A stretch of DNA of 64,000 bases, taken from Polytrichum commune. Taxonomy: Eukaryota; Streptophyta; Polytrichopsida; Polytrichales; Polytrichaceae. The notes below the pieces were generated by a model. The model saw only the letters and a program-made list of their open reading frames with translations, was not told where the DNA came from and did not search any database. Location of the stretch: contig OX485806.1 in the NCBI GenBank assembly GCA_950295325.1, positions 25,422,001 through 25,486,000 on the forward strand, written 5' to 3'. Below are positions 63,352 to 64,000 of the stretch, in pieces. Made by a program: the position numbers and the translations under genes. Positions within the stretch are counted from its first letter, which is position 1; each line of letters opens with the position of its first letter.

Positions 63352-64000
63352 GGGATTATGCAAGGCGCAGCATACCAGGCTTTCAACCTCACGCCGACTG
63401 GAAGGTACCATATTTCCACTTGCATTTTGTCGGTTTCCTTTCCTCTCTTGAGTTTCCGAGAAGGAGCAGCGCCATAGCCTGTTCCTCGCGGAGTTTCTGA
63501 GGGAGAGGGCAACGCCATGGCCAGCTGCACACACGCTCAGACAACTCTCCACCCAACATTACAGGCGCCTGCTTCTTCTCGGAGATCGTCCCTCTGCTAC
63601 ACGAGTGCCAAGTAGTGTCGTTCGCTCGGTTTCTCAGTGGAAGAAACTGCATGAAGGGAGTTCAGTTCGAGTGCTTGCACTAGCGGAGGTTTCATCGAAA
63701 GCTTTGACATGCGATATTACCCTAGAACGGATGCCAAAGACGAGGTGGAGGGCGTGTGATTGGATCAGCAGCTAACGAACTTGGTAGTTGTTTGTGGGCC
63801 TCATTGCGGAGTGCTGACGACGTCTGCCGTTTTGATTCTGCAGCAGCTTTGGAGTGCAAAGGGGTGAGGATGAAGTGCAGGGTTAAACCCCTGTTCCCGT
63901 CGTCTTTTGTCTCGTCTCTTTCGTGTGCAACACTTTTGTTCACTCACAGTATAACTACATCCATGTTTCTTCTGTTTCAGGGAAAAGGAGCATCGGATGC
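63352..64000 (+). pseudogene. 5'-exon-like region and cassette (copy 2), cut by the window end
   Basis: Matches 5372-6020 closely, including the GCCATGGCC start of the transit-peptide-like reading (about 63513) and the acceptor TTCTGTTTCAG before the exon-like cassette at 63981. The same frame break after the CYTSAK segment is present, so the break predates the duplication or is a true frame choice in a gene I do not recognise. Confidence 0.45.

Larger units (their letters stand above)
55087..64000. repeat. Right copy of the large segmental duplication (partner 1-6060), running off the window
   Basis: It aligns with 1-6060 in direct orientation and stops only because the window ends within the exon-like cassette at 63981. 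Compared with the left copy it has a 1445-bp insertion (56401-57845), lacks the Harbinger-like element, and has an additional A+B module round (61030-63130) joined by a unique stretch at about 60430-61030. All genes in it look like fragments. Confidence 0.9.

Overview
The window is nuclear DNA of a land plant with a repeat-rich genome: spliced GT-AG genes, an RPW8-type NLR immune receptor, a Ty3/gypsy chromovirus, a CACTA (En/Spm) Tnp2 transposase, MULE/SWIM-type transposase sequence and several MITE families. The NLR style, the MULE/SWIM reading and the methyltransferase-like reading remind me of non-flowering land plants (moss, lycophyte or similar). That placement is an inference from memory of protein style, not from a search. 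There are few ordinary host genes. The only intact-looking one is the NLR at 8281-11040. A DEAH-helicase (PRP43-like) pseudogene lies at about 13.5-14.5 kb.

Layout. 1-6060 and 55087-64000 are two diverged copies of one segment. It is built from repeated coding-like modules (A and B), small foldback MITEs and an exon-like cassette. The left copy carries a 1428-bp TTA-flanked Harbinger/Tourist-like element. The right copy carries a 1445-bp insertion and one extra A+B round. 6.1-8.3 kb is intergenic, followed by the NLR with a 72-bp-periodic LRR. 11.0-13.5 kb is AT-rich and apparently empty, followed by the helicase pseudogene split by a Stowaway-like MITE.

The most interesting part is about 14.6-48.9 kb, bounded by long, diverged inverted arms that include a near-terminal AGAGCGG-rich minisatellite. 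Between the arms are: a small basic protein (gene A, +); a minus-strand multi-exon gene (gene B) whose 5' part looks En/Spm-associated and whose 3' part is a MULE-like DDE plus SWIM zinc finger, with a 200-N gap in between; a divergent Tnp2/DUF4218/DUF4216 CACTA transposase (gene C, +); a canonical CACTA right end at 31573-31584; a 33-unit array of about 128 bp, each unit with a hairpin core and a G-tract; a spliced gene (gene D) resembling a beta-class N4/N6-adenine/cytosine DNA methyltransferase; a 48-bp tandem array; and a further small gene (gene E). A 7.1-kb gypsy element sits in an intron of gene D with a perfect TGTTA duplication and LTRs that differ at about one position. Removing it restores a phase-correct splice.

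I read this as one or more nested giant multi-gene DNA transposons. The transposases would mobilise the unit. Clusters of a GACTAGTGAATGACT motif around and inside the two transposase genes could be binding sites. The methyltransferase-like gene and the hairpin arrays would be further element-borne modules. Genes B, C and D each carry one to three small lesions (a stop codon or a homopolymer slip), so this copy is either recently dead or slightly misassembled. 49-55 kb is AT-rich intergenic DNA with two related CACTA-like MITEs.
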